From positions 7,125-71,124 of the forward strand of contig JBCBGC010000027.1 in the NCBI GenBank assembly GCA_038527215.1: a DNA stretch of 64,000 bases, given 5' to 3'. Numbering within the stretch: position 1 is the stretch's first letter; each line of letters opens with the position of its first letter. Position numbers and translations under genes: made by a program. Positions 35,418 through 43,307 of this stretch are shown in pieces. The DNA comes from JAWPMV01 sp038527215 (GTDB taxonomy: Bacteria > Bacteroidota > Bacteroidia > J057). A model generated the notes under the pieces. It was not told the DNA's origin, did not search any database, and saw only the letters and a list, made by a program, of their open reading frames with translations.

Positions 35418-36488
35418 ATGGTTGTAGTTAACGATATTCCTGCCACGAGCTCTTCAACTGCTCCTGTTTCTCCAGCTATTACCATTTCCTCCCCTTATCG
35501 GCATACCATGGGGCCTCATCTTGAGGCTTACCTGGAAACGAAAGTACATCATTTGTTTTATTCTGGTCATTTTGACCAAATTAGCATAGAAGGAAAATAC
35601 TTCCCGGATCGTCATCCAGATTGGATCTCTCGGACTGAGAAAAAGGATAAATTATTTAATTATAAAAGGCCGCTCGCTTGTTTGGAGGAGGGCGTATTAA
35701 GGGTATTTACCTATCCCGGAAAAAGCTACATCCGGCATATCGCATCTATCTACGGCACCATGGCTAAGATGCGCGGGGATTCGTACAATATTTCGGTTCA
35801 ACCCGTTACCCTAAAGGACCAGGAAGAGGCAGTCGCCCAGACGAATATCGAAGAGGTACCTCCTGGAGATGTCATCGTATTGGGTTATGTGGAGGAGCTT
35901 AAACTGGATGATTTTCCCGCGTTTCAGGGAAAAGGAGATTTCCAATGGAGCCTGCAGTGGGTGAATGGCCAGCAGGTGTGTTTATTGGGGAGTAAGATTT
36001 GTTATTGGGGCGATACGGGCGAAATTATCCTGCGGGAATTGGCGAAAAAAGGCTATAAAAAGGTCTTTTATCTGGCCAAACTAGGCGGCCTGAAAATGTA
36101 CCATAAGCCTAACCTACACCTCGCCACAGGAAATACGACCATTGTCGATCAATGCATGATTCGTTGGCAGAACATGTTTGAGCCGATCATTTCCGATTAT
36201 AAGGGGATTCACACCGGCCATCATGTAACTTCTCCTTCGGTTATTTCAGAAGATAAGGCATGGTTGAAAAAGCACCGGGTTTTTCATTTCGTAGATTCGG
36301 AAATCGGCTATTTCGCCAGAGCCTGTAGCGAACATGATATGGCCTTTAGCTATCTCCACATCATCACCAATAATCTTACGCAACCCTATCATCCGGAAAG
36401 CCTGGCCAATGAGCGCACCAAAAGTGTGATGATCAAGCGGCAAAAACTACTCGCAAAAATGCGAGAAATGCTTTGGCGGGTTATATAA
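35418..36488 (+). CDS. nucleoside-phosphorylase-superfamily-like protein, function unknown
   Basis: 356 aa, cytosolic. After a Ser/Pro-rich start the core shows features of the nucleoside phosphorylase fold: GDVIVLGYVEEL, a central KKVFYLAKLGGL (family: V-VGTAGGL) and, near the C-terminus, HHVTSPSVISEDKAWLKKHRVFHFVDSEIGYFARACSEHDMAFSYLHIITNNL. In that stretch VDSE with a following helix and then a beta strand matches the substrate-binding V-mE-A-A and the next R-ISD region. The ISD Asp is replaced by Asn-Asn, so purine catalysis is uncertain. The family assignment is an inference from motif order. No similar gene nearby. Confidence 0.6.
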   Translation: MVVVNDIPATSSSTAPVSPAITISSPYRHTMGPHLEAYLETKVHHLFYSGHFDQISIEGKYFPDRHPDWISRTEKKDKLFNYKRPLACLEEGVLRVFTYPGKSYIRHIASIYGTMAKMRGDSYNISVQPVTLKDQEEAVAQTNIEEVPPGDVIVLGYVEELKLDDFPAFQGKGDFQWSLQWVNGQQVCLLGSKICYWGDTGEIILRELAKKGYKKVFYLAKLGGLKMYHKPNLHLATGNTTIVDQCMIRWQNMFEPIISDYKGIHTGHHVTSPSVISEDKAWLKKHRVFHFVDSEIGYFARACSEHDMAFSYLHIITNNLTQPYHPESLANERTKSVMIKRQKLLAKMREMLWRVI

Positions 36489-36509
36489 GCATAGATCAAA
36501 TGAAATGAT

Positions 36510-37895
36510 CTACTGCCAGCCGCTAGCCACCGTAAATAGCAGCACCAGAATGGCCAGGACAAAGATCATCCCCACTAACGGGAAAATAAATCGCAGCCAG
36601 CGATCAAAAGGCACCCGAATCAAACTCAGCATCGCGATCAGACCTCCCAGAGCAGGATTGAATAAATTGGTCACCCCATCCCCAATCTGAAAAGCCAGGA
36701 TAGTGCATTGGCGGGTCAGCCCCACTAATTCTCCCAGGGGAATCATGATCGGCAAGGTGGCCAGGGCCTGTCCACTGCCGGAAGGAATGAGCATATTCAT
36801 GACCGACTGACCGAGGGTCATCACCACCGCTGACCCATAGGTCGGGAGGTTGCCCAGGAGGGTAGCTAGTTGGAAAGCAATGGTGTCCCCAATATTGCCC
36901 ATTTCCATCACTACTTTGATGGAAGTGGCGAAGCCTACCATAAAAGCGCCAGGGGCCACCACAGCAATAGACTTCAAGGCGGTCTCACTGATTTCAAATC
37001 CGCTCATACGCGCGGCTAGTCCGCTGGCAATGGCGATCATCAGGAAGATGGCTGAGATCTCATTGATGTACCAGTGATAGGTAAAAATGCCAAACAGCAT
37101 GACCGCCAGCCCCAGGACAAAAATGCCCAGCACCAGCCAGTTGTTTTGGGTCATCTGGTAGCTTTCCAGCGGCTGTGAAAGGGCAATGCCTTCTTCTGAG
37201 AGGCCCTGCCCGAGGCTTTTTTCCGGCTGATCTACCATGCGACGAAAATAGCGCACATTGTACCAGGCCAGCAGACTCAGCCCGGCCAGGCATAAGACCG
37301 ATCGGACCAATGCGCCAGAGAAGAGCGGCAATTCTGCGATTTTGTGGCCGGTGCCGACCGTGTAAGGATTAATGGGAGATAGCCCAAAACCCACGGTAAT
37401 CGCGGCTACCGAAATGCCAGCCGCCAGGATTAAATCCCCTCCTAAAGCCAGGCTCATGACAGCCGCGATCGGGACCATGGCGATATTATTTTCGTATCCG
37501 ATGGCTACCCCCAGAAAGCCATACAGGAAGGTCATGACTACTACGATCAGGTATTTGCGTTGCAGACCGAGGTTTTTGACAAAAGTGCCTACGCTGTTTT
37601 CTACCATTTTGGAGGCTTCCAACATGCCGAACATGATGCCACTGGCCAGCACCACAAAAATGATTTCCGCTGCGGTTTTAAAGCCTAGTGGAATGGCTCG
37701 GAAGACATCCATTAGGCCTAGTGGGGTAGACGCTATTACCTGATAGGAACCTGGGATGACCCGTTGCCGTCCGTCCACCAATTCCCGCTCATAGGCGCCA
37801 GCAGGAAGGATGTGGCTCATCAGCGCCATGAGCACGATGATGGAAAATAACATGACAATGGGGTGGGGGATACGCTGGTACCATTTCTGAGCCAT
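36510..37895 (-). CDS. YfcC family membrane transporter (short-chain carboxylate type)
   Basis: 461 aa from the ATG at 37895 (MAQKWYQRIPHPIVMLFSIIVLMALMSHILPAGAYER); the open frame is 17 codons longer but begins in the neighbour's upstream region. Twelve or so membrane helices. Typical YfcC parts are AAEIIFVVLASGIMFGMLEASKMVE, AIGYENNIAMVPIAAVMSLALGGD, VGFGLSPINPYTVGTGHKIAELPLFSG and SGSGQALATLPIMIPLGELVGL. Members of this DcuC/ArsB-like group are thought to move carboxylates or peptides, but few are tested. Convergent with the 35418 gene at 21 bases, divergent from the lipoprotein at 37983. Confidence 0.85.
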   Translation of the reverse strand: MAQKWYQRIPHPIVMLFSIIVLMALMSHILPAGAYERELVDGRQRVIPGSYQVIASTPLGLMDVFRAIPLGFKTAAEIIFVVLASGIMFGMLEASKMVENSVGTFVKNLGLQRKYLIVVVMTFLYGFLGVAIGYENNIAMVPIAAVMSLALGGDLILAAGISVAAITVGFGLSPINPYTVGTGHKIAELPLFSGALVRSVLCLAGLSLLAWYNVRYFRRMVDQPEKSLGQGLSEEGIALSQPLESYQMTQNNWLVLGIFVLGLAVMLFGIFTYHWYINEISAIFLMIAIASGLAARMSGFEISETALKSIAVVAPGAFMVGFATSIKVVMEMGNIGDTIAFQLATLLGNLPTYGSAVVMTLGQSVMNMLIPSGSGQALATLPIMIPLGELVGLTRQCTILAFQIGDGVTNLFNPALGGLIAMLSLIRVPFDRWLRFIFPLVGMIFVLAILVLLFTVASGWQ

Positions 37896-37982
37896 AGCGG
37901 AAAAATTTAGCCCAAGATAAACAAGCTGAGGACATTCGTGCAGCATCTGGCCTCATCCGACCGTTTTATCAGAAAAAAAGTC

Positions 37983-38426
37983 ATGAAGAAAATCGTATTG
38001 ATCGGCTTCCTGGGATGGAGCCTGATGATGAGTAGCGGCTGTAAGGTCGATCTGTGCAATGATCCACAAGATACCCAATCCGGTATCATTGAAGGGCTGG
38101 TAGCGGTCCAGTATTCCGGAGCGGAAGGAGAAACGGCCCACATAAGGGATGATTCTACTTTCCAGGCCTTTTTTGCTCCCTTTAATCAATCCCTGCCAAG
38201 CGTAGATTTTGATACCCACGATGTTTTGTTGCTGGTAACAGGTGCTTCGGGATGTAGCCAGTATTATGAGCTAAACGTAGAAAAAAGGGAGGCTGATAAG
38301 GTTTACGTAGCGACGGTTAAAGTGAATGAATGTGGCGGTTGTGAACCCTGGGTTGTAGTCAATCATGTGTTGAAAGTCCCTAAGCTACCCGCTGATTATC
38401 AGGGGGTAGAGTTTAATATTGAGTAA
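37983..38426 (+). CDS. lipoprotein with PrcB-C-like domain
   Basis: 147 aa from the ATG at 37983 (MKKIVLIGFLGWSLMMSSGC), which gives a clean lipobox; the frame starts 15 codons earlier. The mature part (FFAPFNQSLPSVDFDTHDVLLLVTGASGCSQYYELNVEKREADKVYVATVKVNECG) resembles the PrcB C-terminal domain, in which VDF and a glycine-rich strand are conserved. Several cysteines may form disulphides. Function unknown. The stop overlaps a hairpin shared with the convergent oxidoreductase gene. Confidence 0.65.
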   Translation: MKKIVLIGFLGWSLMMSSGCKVDLCNDPQDTQSGIIEGLVAVQYSGAEGETAHIRDDSTFQAFFAPFNQSLPSVDFDTHDVLLLVTGASGCSQYYELNVEKREADKVYVATVKVNECGGCEPWVVVNHVLKVPKLPADYQGVEFNIE

Positions 38427-38446
38427 ATAGACCGATGGGTCTATTT
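38425..38446. terminator. bidirectional hairpin between convergent genes
   Basis: AAATAGACC (38425-38433) pairs exactly with GGTCTATTT (38438-38446) around a 4-base loop. It overlaps the stop codon of the plus-strand lipoprotein and the stop codon region of the minus-strand oxidoreductase, so it could terminate both. Confidence 0.55.
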
Positions 38447-39415
38447 GGCGCGGATAACCAATTTTCCTGCGGCTTTATTGGCCTCCATCATGGCGTGTGC
38501 GTCCGGGAGGTCCTCAAAATCAAATACCTGAAAAATATTCGTTTTGTATACCCCACTGGCCACCCGATCCACAATTTTTTGGAGGATAGGGGTGGCAGTG
38601 TCGGTGTGCAGGGTTTCGGAAGTATACATGGTGAGCTTGACCGTAGAGGGCATCCAGGGAAAAAATTCGTAGCCCCACTCATCCCCTAAAAATCCAACCA
38701 AGCCTACCGTGCCTTTGGGGCGAGCGCATAAGAGGGAATCTTTGATGGTAACTTCTCTTCCCACCAGTTCTACTACCCCATGAACCCCTTCCGGAAAAAT
38801 CTCCCGAACCTGGTCTACTACCGACCCATCGTCGATGAGGACATGGTCCGCTCCGCCCGCTTTGATGCGGGCTACTTTGGCTTCCTTGCGCGTGGTGGCA
38901 AGGACGGTACAGCCCATTTCCTTGGCAATGGAAATACAGGCCAGGCCCACGGAGGAACTACCGCCTCTTACCAATAAACTTTGGCCCGCTTCCAGGCCCA
39001 CGGCTTCGATGGTTACGCCCCAGGCGGTGAGGTACATTTCCGGAAGTGCCCCAAAACTCTCCCAATCCAGGTCGGTGGTGACCGGATAAACATTTGAACG
39101 CGGAATCAGGGTCATGGTGGCATAGCCGCCATCGTGTAAGCGACCCATATCTCCCATGGCGCAGCCTACTTTCTGACCGGGCTGTAGGTCTGTGCCTCCG
39201 CCATCCAGGACGACGCCTACGCATTCTATGCCCAGGACGCGAGGCAAGGTAACGGCATCGCCAGAATGTCCCTGGCGGGTATACAATTCGCTGCGGTTCA
39301 AGCCAAAGGCTTTGACTTCGATGAGAATCCAACCCGCTTTTGGCTGGGGGTCAGGGAGTTCGGTGAGTTTGAGGACTTCGGGTCCTCCAGCTTGGTGCAT
39401 TACGTATCCACGCAT
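38441..39415 (-). CDS. MDR-family alcohol dehydrogenase/quinone oxidoreductase
   Basis: 324 aa. The opening MRGYVMHQAGGPEVLKLTELPDPQPKAGWILIEVKAFGLNRSELYTRQG and VLGIECVGVV are typical of medium-chain quinone oxidoreductases without catalytic zinc. The cofactor-binding turn LLVRGGSSSVGLACISIAKEMGCTVLATTRKEAKVARIK, with Arg/Lys after the second strand, suggests NADPH. The enzyme probably reduces quinones or enones in the cytosol. It stops within the bidirectional hairpin shared with the lipoprotein gene. Confidence 0.88.
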   Translation of the reverse strand: MRGYVMHQAGGPEVLKLTELPDPQPKAGWILIEVKAFGLNRSELYTRQGHSGDAVTLPRVLGIECVGVVLDGGGTDLQPGQKVGCAMGDMGRLHDGGYATMTLIPRSNVYPVTTDLDWESFGALPEMYLTAWGVTIEAVGLEAGQSLLVRGGSSSVGLACISIAKEMGCTVLATTRKEAKVARIKAGGADHVLIDDGSVVDQVREIFPEGVHGVVELVGREVTIKDSLLCARPKGTVGLVGFLGDEWGYEFFPWMPSTVKLTMYTSETLHTDTATPILQKIVDRVASGVYKTNIFQVFDFEDLPDAHAMMEANKAAGKLVIRAK

Positions 39416-39459
39416 AAGGAAAAGGAGGTTAGGAAAAATGAGATATTGGTCTGATCGGT

Positions 39460-40557
39460 CTAGTTTGGGCTTAGCTGCGAATAGCGCATCAATTGCCAGC
39501 GAATCTCCTGGTCAATCATCCGCTTGGTGAAAGAAAGGCCTACTTCGGCATTTGCCGCCTCAGGATAGGCTACTTCCATCATTTGTTCTGCCTGGTTCCA
39601 TTGAGCAGTAGGCTTCCCTTTTTCTAAGTGGGGCTTCAACTGATTCACAATATCCTGGACCTGAGGATTCATGGCAAAGCGCACATCTTCGGCCATTTGG
39701 CTTTTTAGATAGGGTTCGCCTTGTTGTAGCAGTTGTGCTTCGAAAGTATCGTAATAAGTTTGAAAGCCCGGGAACCCCTCTTTCTCATATTGCTGGATAA
39801 AAGCAAGGTTTTCTTTTTCCAGGGGTGTCAGTTGGTCGGACACATCGTCTTGAGAAGCTTGGTACCAATTATAGGCTTCAAAATATTGCGTCCATTTAGG
39901 ATTGGTGAAACGATAACCTTTTCTGGCAAAAATTTCGTTTCTCAGGGCAGCCCAGTCATAGGACAAAATCAGATCTTCTTCATGAATCGGACGATCAGAG
40001 AGGAACTGTGCCGTTCCCGGATGTGGGCCAGAAACTCTTTGCAGGAGGATCGATTGCGCTGGCATGCAGGCACATTTTTCCGAACCCTTATATCCTTCCA
40101 GCCACAAATAGGTATCACTATCCAGGTCCACCAATACATCATAGGCACAATCTGGATGATCAAAAGAATACTGGTCAGCAAAATGCAGTCTTCCGTCCTC
40201 ATCTCCTACGTCTCTGCTTTCCAAGCCTCCGGTTACAAAAAAGCCTTCAGGAGTCCGGGCTATGCCTTCGCCTATACTTTTACAGCCTTTCTCCTGATCT
40301 TCAATAGAAAACTTAATGTGTAAGGAGAAATTCCCAGTCTGGAATAGTTCCACCCTGGTCTTTGGTTGAGGCTCCGGACTTTCATACACAGTGAGGGCCT
40401 GCCATTCCTTTTTTGCAGCGAGGGGAGTCAAGGAGCTAGTCTCTGGTTGATGCGCCTGTTCCGAACTTGAAGATGAATCGGTTTCTGTAGAAGCCTTCGG
40501 TTCACAATGTAATAGCAACAGGCTGAGCGCAAGGATGGTGAAAACGCTTTGCTTCAT
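39460..40557 (-). CDS. lipoprotein with YARHG domain
   Basis: 365 aa from the ATG at 40557 (MKQSVFTILALSLLLLHC), which makes a lipobox and leaves a 4-base gap to the upstream gene; a longer frame to 40614 would overlap it. The YARHG domain (a short extracellular domain of unknown role, named after its YARHG motif) is at about 195-260: SYDWAALRNEIFARKGYRFTNPKWTQYFEAYNWYQ, ending TPLEKENLAFI; here the motif reads FARKG. The N-terminal part has a Ser-rich linker and Cys residues in CACMP. Almost surely co-transcribed with penicillin acylase copy 2. Confidence 0.8.
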   Translation of the reverse strand: MKQSVFTILALSLLLLHCEPKASTETDSSSSSEQAHQPETSSLTPLAAKKEWQALTVYESPEPQPKTRVELFQTGNFSLHIKFSIEDQEKGCKSIGEGIARTPEGFFVTGGLESRDVGDEDGRLHFADQYSFDHPDCAYDVLVDLDSDTYLWLEGYKGSEKCACMPAQSILLQRVSGPHPGTAQFLSDRPIHEEDLILSYDWAALRNEIFARKGYRFTNPKWTQYFEAYNWYQASQDDVSDQLTPLEKENLAFIQQYEKEGFPGFQTYYDTFEAQLLQQGEPYLKSQMAEDVRFAMNPQVQDIVNQLKPHLEKGKPTAQWNQAEQMMEVAYPEAANAEVGLSFTKRMIDQEIRWQLMRYSQLSPN

Positions 40558-40561
40558 AAAT

Positions 40562-42961
40562 TTAAGGGGCCTTGGTAGGGGATAGGGTGAGGGTATGTTC
40601 AGCATGCGCGTCAATCTGCTCTTTGGAAAACCACCAATTCAGCGGCTTGTTGTTCACCCAGGCGTCTACCTGTGCGTCTATCTTTCCTGTAAACTGCCGG
40701 GCTTCGTTTCCCCCTGAGACGACCCCCAGGATTTTTTCATCATCGGCCAGGTCTATCACCATGCGCAGCGAGGAAAACCACTGACTTTCGTAAGGGCCGT
40801 GGTTCATGACATACTGGCCACGGTTGAGGGTTTCTCCTGAGCCTGCGACCGGATGAGGGCCGTTGCCGAGGCTTTCTTTCCCCATGCCATCCCGGCGAAG
40901 CGGACTCACAAAAGTAAGCTGGTGAAATTTTCCCCAGGTCCACTGGTTCATATCGGTTCCCAATACCTCCTTGAGACGAGCCTGGGCTTTTTTCCCCGCT
41001 TCCACAATCAGGCTTTCTAATCCTCCTTCCTCAGCACCTAATTTACCCTGACCATTTACGATCCGGTCAGCCATCCGTTGCAGCCAGTAATAGCGGGAAT
41101 TCAGGACTTTTTGTAATAAAGGCTCAGGGATATCTTCTTCAAGCAACAGGCGAATCAATTCTTCGTGGACCAAATGAAAGACCGGAGGACCTAAAGCAGA
41201 AACCTCGTCCCGGTGATTCCAGGCTTTTAATTGGTCAGCTAAGGCGGCAGTGGCTTCATCCTGGGCCAGGGCAGCCTCGAATATGGGACTCAGTTCACGT
41301 GCATGGAGGTTTTCTACGTCGAGGATAAAAGACCAGAGGGTCTCTGCGTCCAACTGCTCATCTGTGGAAAGCATTTCTTTCATGCGTTGGTAGCGGAAGT
41401 CGGGAGAAAAATGCGCGGAATAGTAATACGGATAATGATCCGGGCGCACATCGTGGTTGGAAGTGCCTACCCAGCCTTTTTGGGGATTGAACTGTCCAGG
41501 CATTTCGGTTTTCGGAATAAAACCCACCCAGTCGGAACCCTCTTTTCCTTCTTTAGGTAAGGCTCCTTGCTTATTTTTTCTGATAGGAATCTGGCCAGTA
41601 CTGCGATGGCCAATATTTCCCTCCTGGTCTGCGAAGACAAAATTCATGTACACCACCTCAACCTGGGCCAGGGCAGCTTCTACGTCTTGGGCATTTCTGG
41701 CCAAAAAGAGCCGGTCGAAACCAATATTTTCTGATTGGACCTCGGCTTGGGTCCAGCGAAGGACGACGGGCTGGTCCGGAGAAAGGCCAAAGACTTTGTG
41801 GTCAGAAATGACGGGCCCGCGACTACTAGACCGAATGGTCAGGTTCTCTATGCGAAAGCCAGCGGCTTCCTCATCGTCCTTGATCATCAGCTGGGTTTCT
41901 CGGGTAGAAAAAGCCAGACTGGTATCTCCTTCCAGGTAATGGCCCTCATTGGCAGGGTCGGGTGTCTCCAGATATAGGTCCTGATTATCCCCGTAGGCAT
42001 TGGTTACGCCGAAGGCTACTTTGTCGGTACGGCCGACCAGGATGCCCGGGATGCCTGGAATGGCTCCGCCCACGGCTTGTACTTCCGGACAGAAAAGCCC
42101 AATGGGATACCAGGGACCCGGTAAAATGCGTGCGTCGAGGTGCGGATCGTTACAAAGAATGGGTTTGCTTCCGGCGGCTTTATCTGCGTTGATCACCCAA
42201 TTATTGGAGCCCATAGCCAGGGGACTGATGGGATTGGGATCGGCAAAACTCACGCCCGCGGCATGCATAGCCGTAACTGGACTCAGGCTGTCAGTTTGCC
42301 GCCAAAGATCCATCACGGCTTGTTCCCGGTCCGGATTGATGTTCAGTGGGAAAAACTCGGAGGCCTTATCCGGTCCAAGTGCATCGGCCAGCAAAAGGGA
42401 CAAAATTTCATCCCCCATGTTCTGGCTGTGGGTAAAGCCGACATAATGGTGGATGGCCAGCATATCAGTGATGAAGAGTGGGGAAGGGGTAATACCGAGC
42501 AGGCTGAGTTCTAAAGGAAAATCATCTTCCTGCGTGGCCACGAATTCGTTGTAGCCGTCGGCAAACCACTGCAGATACTGCCGGCTGCTTTCATTGAGAT
42601 AAGCTTCATGCCTTCGGGCATTTGCATAGACGCCCATCACCTGCATGCGGATGTCGGCATCTTTAGCCACGGCCCCTACGGCTTCGGTCAGCCTACCCTG
42701 AATCATCAGGCGATACAGCTCAATCTGGAAGATGCGGTCCTGCCCTAAGACAAAGCCCTGGGCTTTGATGAGGTCGGAGAGACTTTCGGCAAAAATATAG
42801 GGGATGCCGTGTTCATCTCGCTTGACGGTCACGGGCTGGTCCAGGCAGGCCAGGCCCAGTTCTCCGTCCCGCTTGAATTTGTTGACCTGGGTAAGGTAAA
42901 TGCTGAGCCCTCCTACCAAAAGCAGGATAATGGCAACGAGAAAGCCAAGGAATTTTTTCAT
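40562..42961 (-). CDS. penicillin acylase family N-terminal-nucleophile hydrolase, copy 2
   Basis: 799 aa with a signal anchor (MKKFLGFLVAIILLLVGGLSIYL). Family parts: VKRDEHGIPYIFAESLSDLIKAQGFVLGQDRIFQIE, the cleavage and nucleophile site LAMGSNNWVINADKAAGS, CNDPHLDARILPGPWYPIGL, and PGIPGILVGRTDKVAFGVTNAYGDN. It is distant from copy 1 at 26696 and not a recent duplicate. Likely a periplasmic amidase of unknown substrate. It has a structured 5' leader with several hairpins and leads an operon with the YARHG lipoprotein, which starts 4 bases after its stop. Confidence 0.9.
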   Translation of the reverse strand: MKKFLGFLVAIILLLVGGLSIYLTQVNKFKRDGELGLACLDQPVTVKRDEHGIPYIFAESLSDLIKAQGFVLGQDRIFQIELYRLMIQGRLTEAVGAVAKDADIRMQVMGVYANARRHEAYLNESSRQYLQWFADGYNEFVATQEDDFPLELSLLGITPSPLFITDMLAIHHYVGFTHSQNMGDEILSLLLADALGPDKASEFFPLNINPDREQAVMDLWRQTDSLSPVTAMHAAGVSFADPNPISPLAMGSNNWVINADKAAGSKPILCNDPHLDARILPGPWYPIGLFCPEVQAVGGAIPGIPGILVGRTDKVAFGVTNAYGDNQDLYLETPDPANEGHYLEGDTSLAFSTRETQLMIKDDEEAAGFRIENLTIRSSSRGPVISDHKVFGLSPDQPVVLRWTQAEVQSENIGFDRLFLARNAQDVEAALAQVEVVYMNFVFADQEGNIGHRSTGQIPIRKNKQGALPKEGKEGSDWVGFIPKTEMPGQFNPQKGWVGTSNHDVRPDHYPYYYSAHFSPDFRYQRMKEMLSTDEQLDAETLWSFILDVENLHARELSPIFEAALAQDEATAALADQLKAWNHRDEVSALGPPVFHLVHEELIRLLLEEDIPEPLLQKVLNSRYYWLQRMADRIVNGQGKLGAEEGGLESLIVEAGKKAQARLKEVLGTDMNQWTWGKFHQLTFVSPLRRDGMGKESLGNGPHPVAGSGETLNRGQYVMNHGPYESQWFSSLRMVIDLADDEKILGVVSGGNEARQFTGKIDAQVDAWVNNKPLNWWFSKEQIDAHAEHTLTLSPTKAP

Positions 42962-43030
42962 AAAAAAAGGAGCAGTAGAAATAGAAATTTCAATATCGGC
43001 AATCTGGTTGGATTTCGAAACGGGTTCCGC

Positions 43031-43109
43031 CTGGCTTCCAGCCAGAGGAGATCCGTAACACCGGCTTCCAGTCGGTCATCACCCTGAGGCTAACCCATAG
43101 GTTAGCTTC
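43031..43109 (-). repeat. cluster of three hairpins in the acylase leader
   Basis: CTGGCT/AGCCAG (43031-43036, 43040-43045), ACCGGCT/AGTCGGT (43060-43066, 43070-43076) and GAGGCTAACC/GGTTAGCTTC (43086-43095, 43100-43109). The first two share the loop and stem sequence GGCTTCCAG, so they look like diverged copies of one REP-like unit. Confidence 0.55.
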
Positions 43110-43141
43110 TACCGGCTTAGCCCCATAATGATTCCTTGGGC

Positions 43142-43176
43142 AAAAAAAAAACGGGGCTGGCACAATGACCAGCCCC
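43142..43176 (-). terminator. terminator of the tricorn-like protease gene
   Basis: GGGGCTGG (43153-43160) pairs exactly with CCAGCCCC (43169-43176) around an 8-base loop. On the minus strand it is followed by nine or ten T. Confidence 0.85.
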
Positions 43177-43307
43177 TATCATGCTGACTTAATTGTCAGC
43201 CCCCTAAATTTCGTTTGAAAGTGTCCGGGAAAGATATTCCGGACTTTTTTGCCTCTGTTATATGAGGGAGGAACTGACCCTCAGGTCTTTCCTCTTGCAA
43301 AAGGTAA

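Larger units (their letters stand above)
42962..43307. other. structured intergenic region: acylase leader and tricorn terminator
   Basis: The left part (42962-43140) is the minus-strand leader of the acylase gene and holds three hairpins; the right part (43142-43200) holds the terminator of the tricorn-like gene and a second small hairpin (GCTGAC, 43183-43188, with GTCAGC, 43195-43200). No gene seen. Confidence 0.6.
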
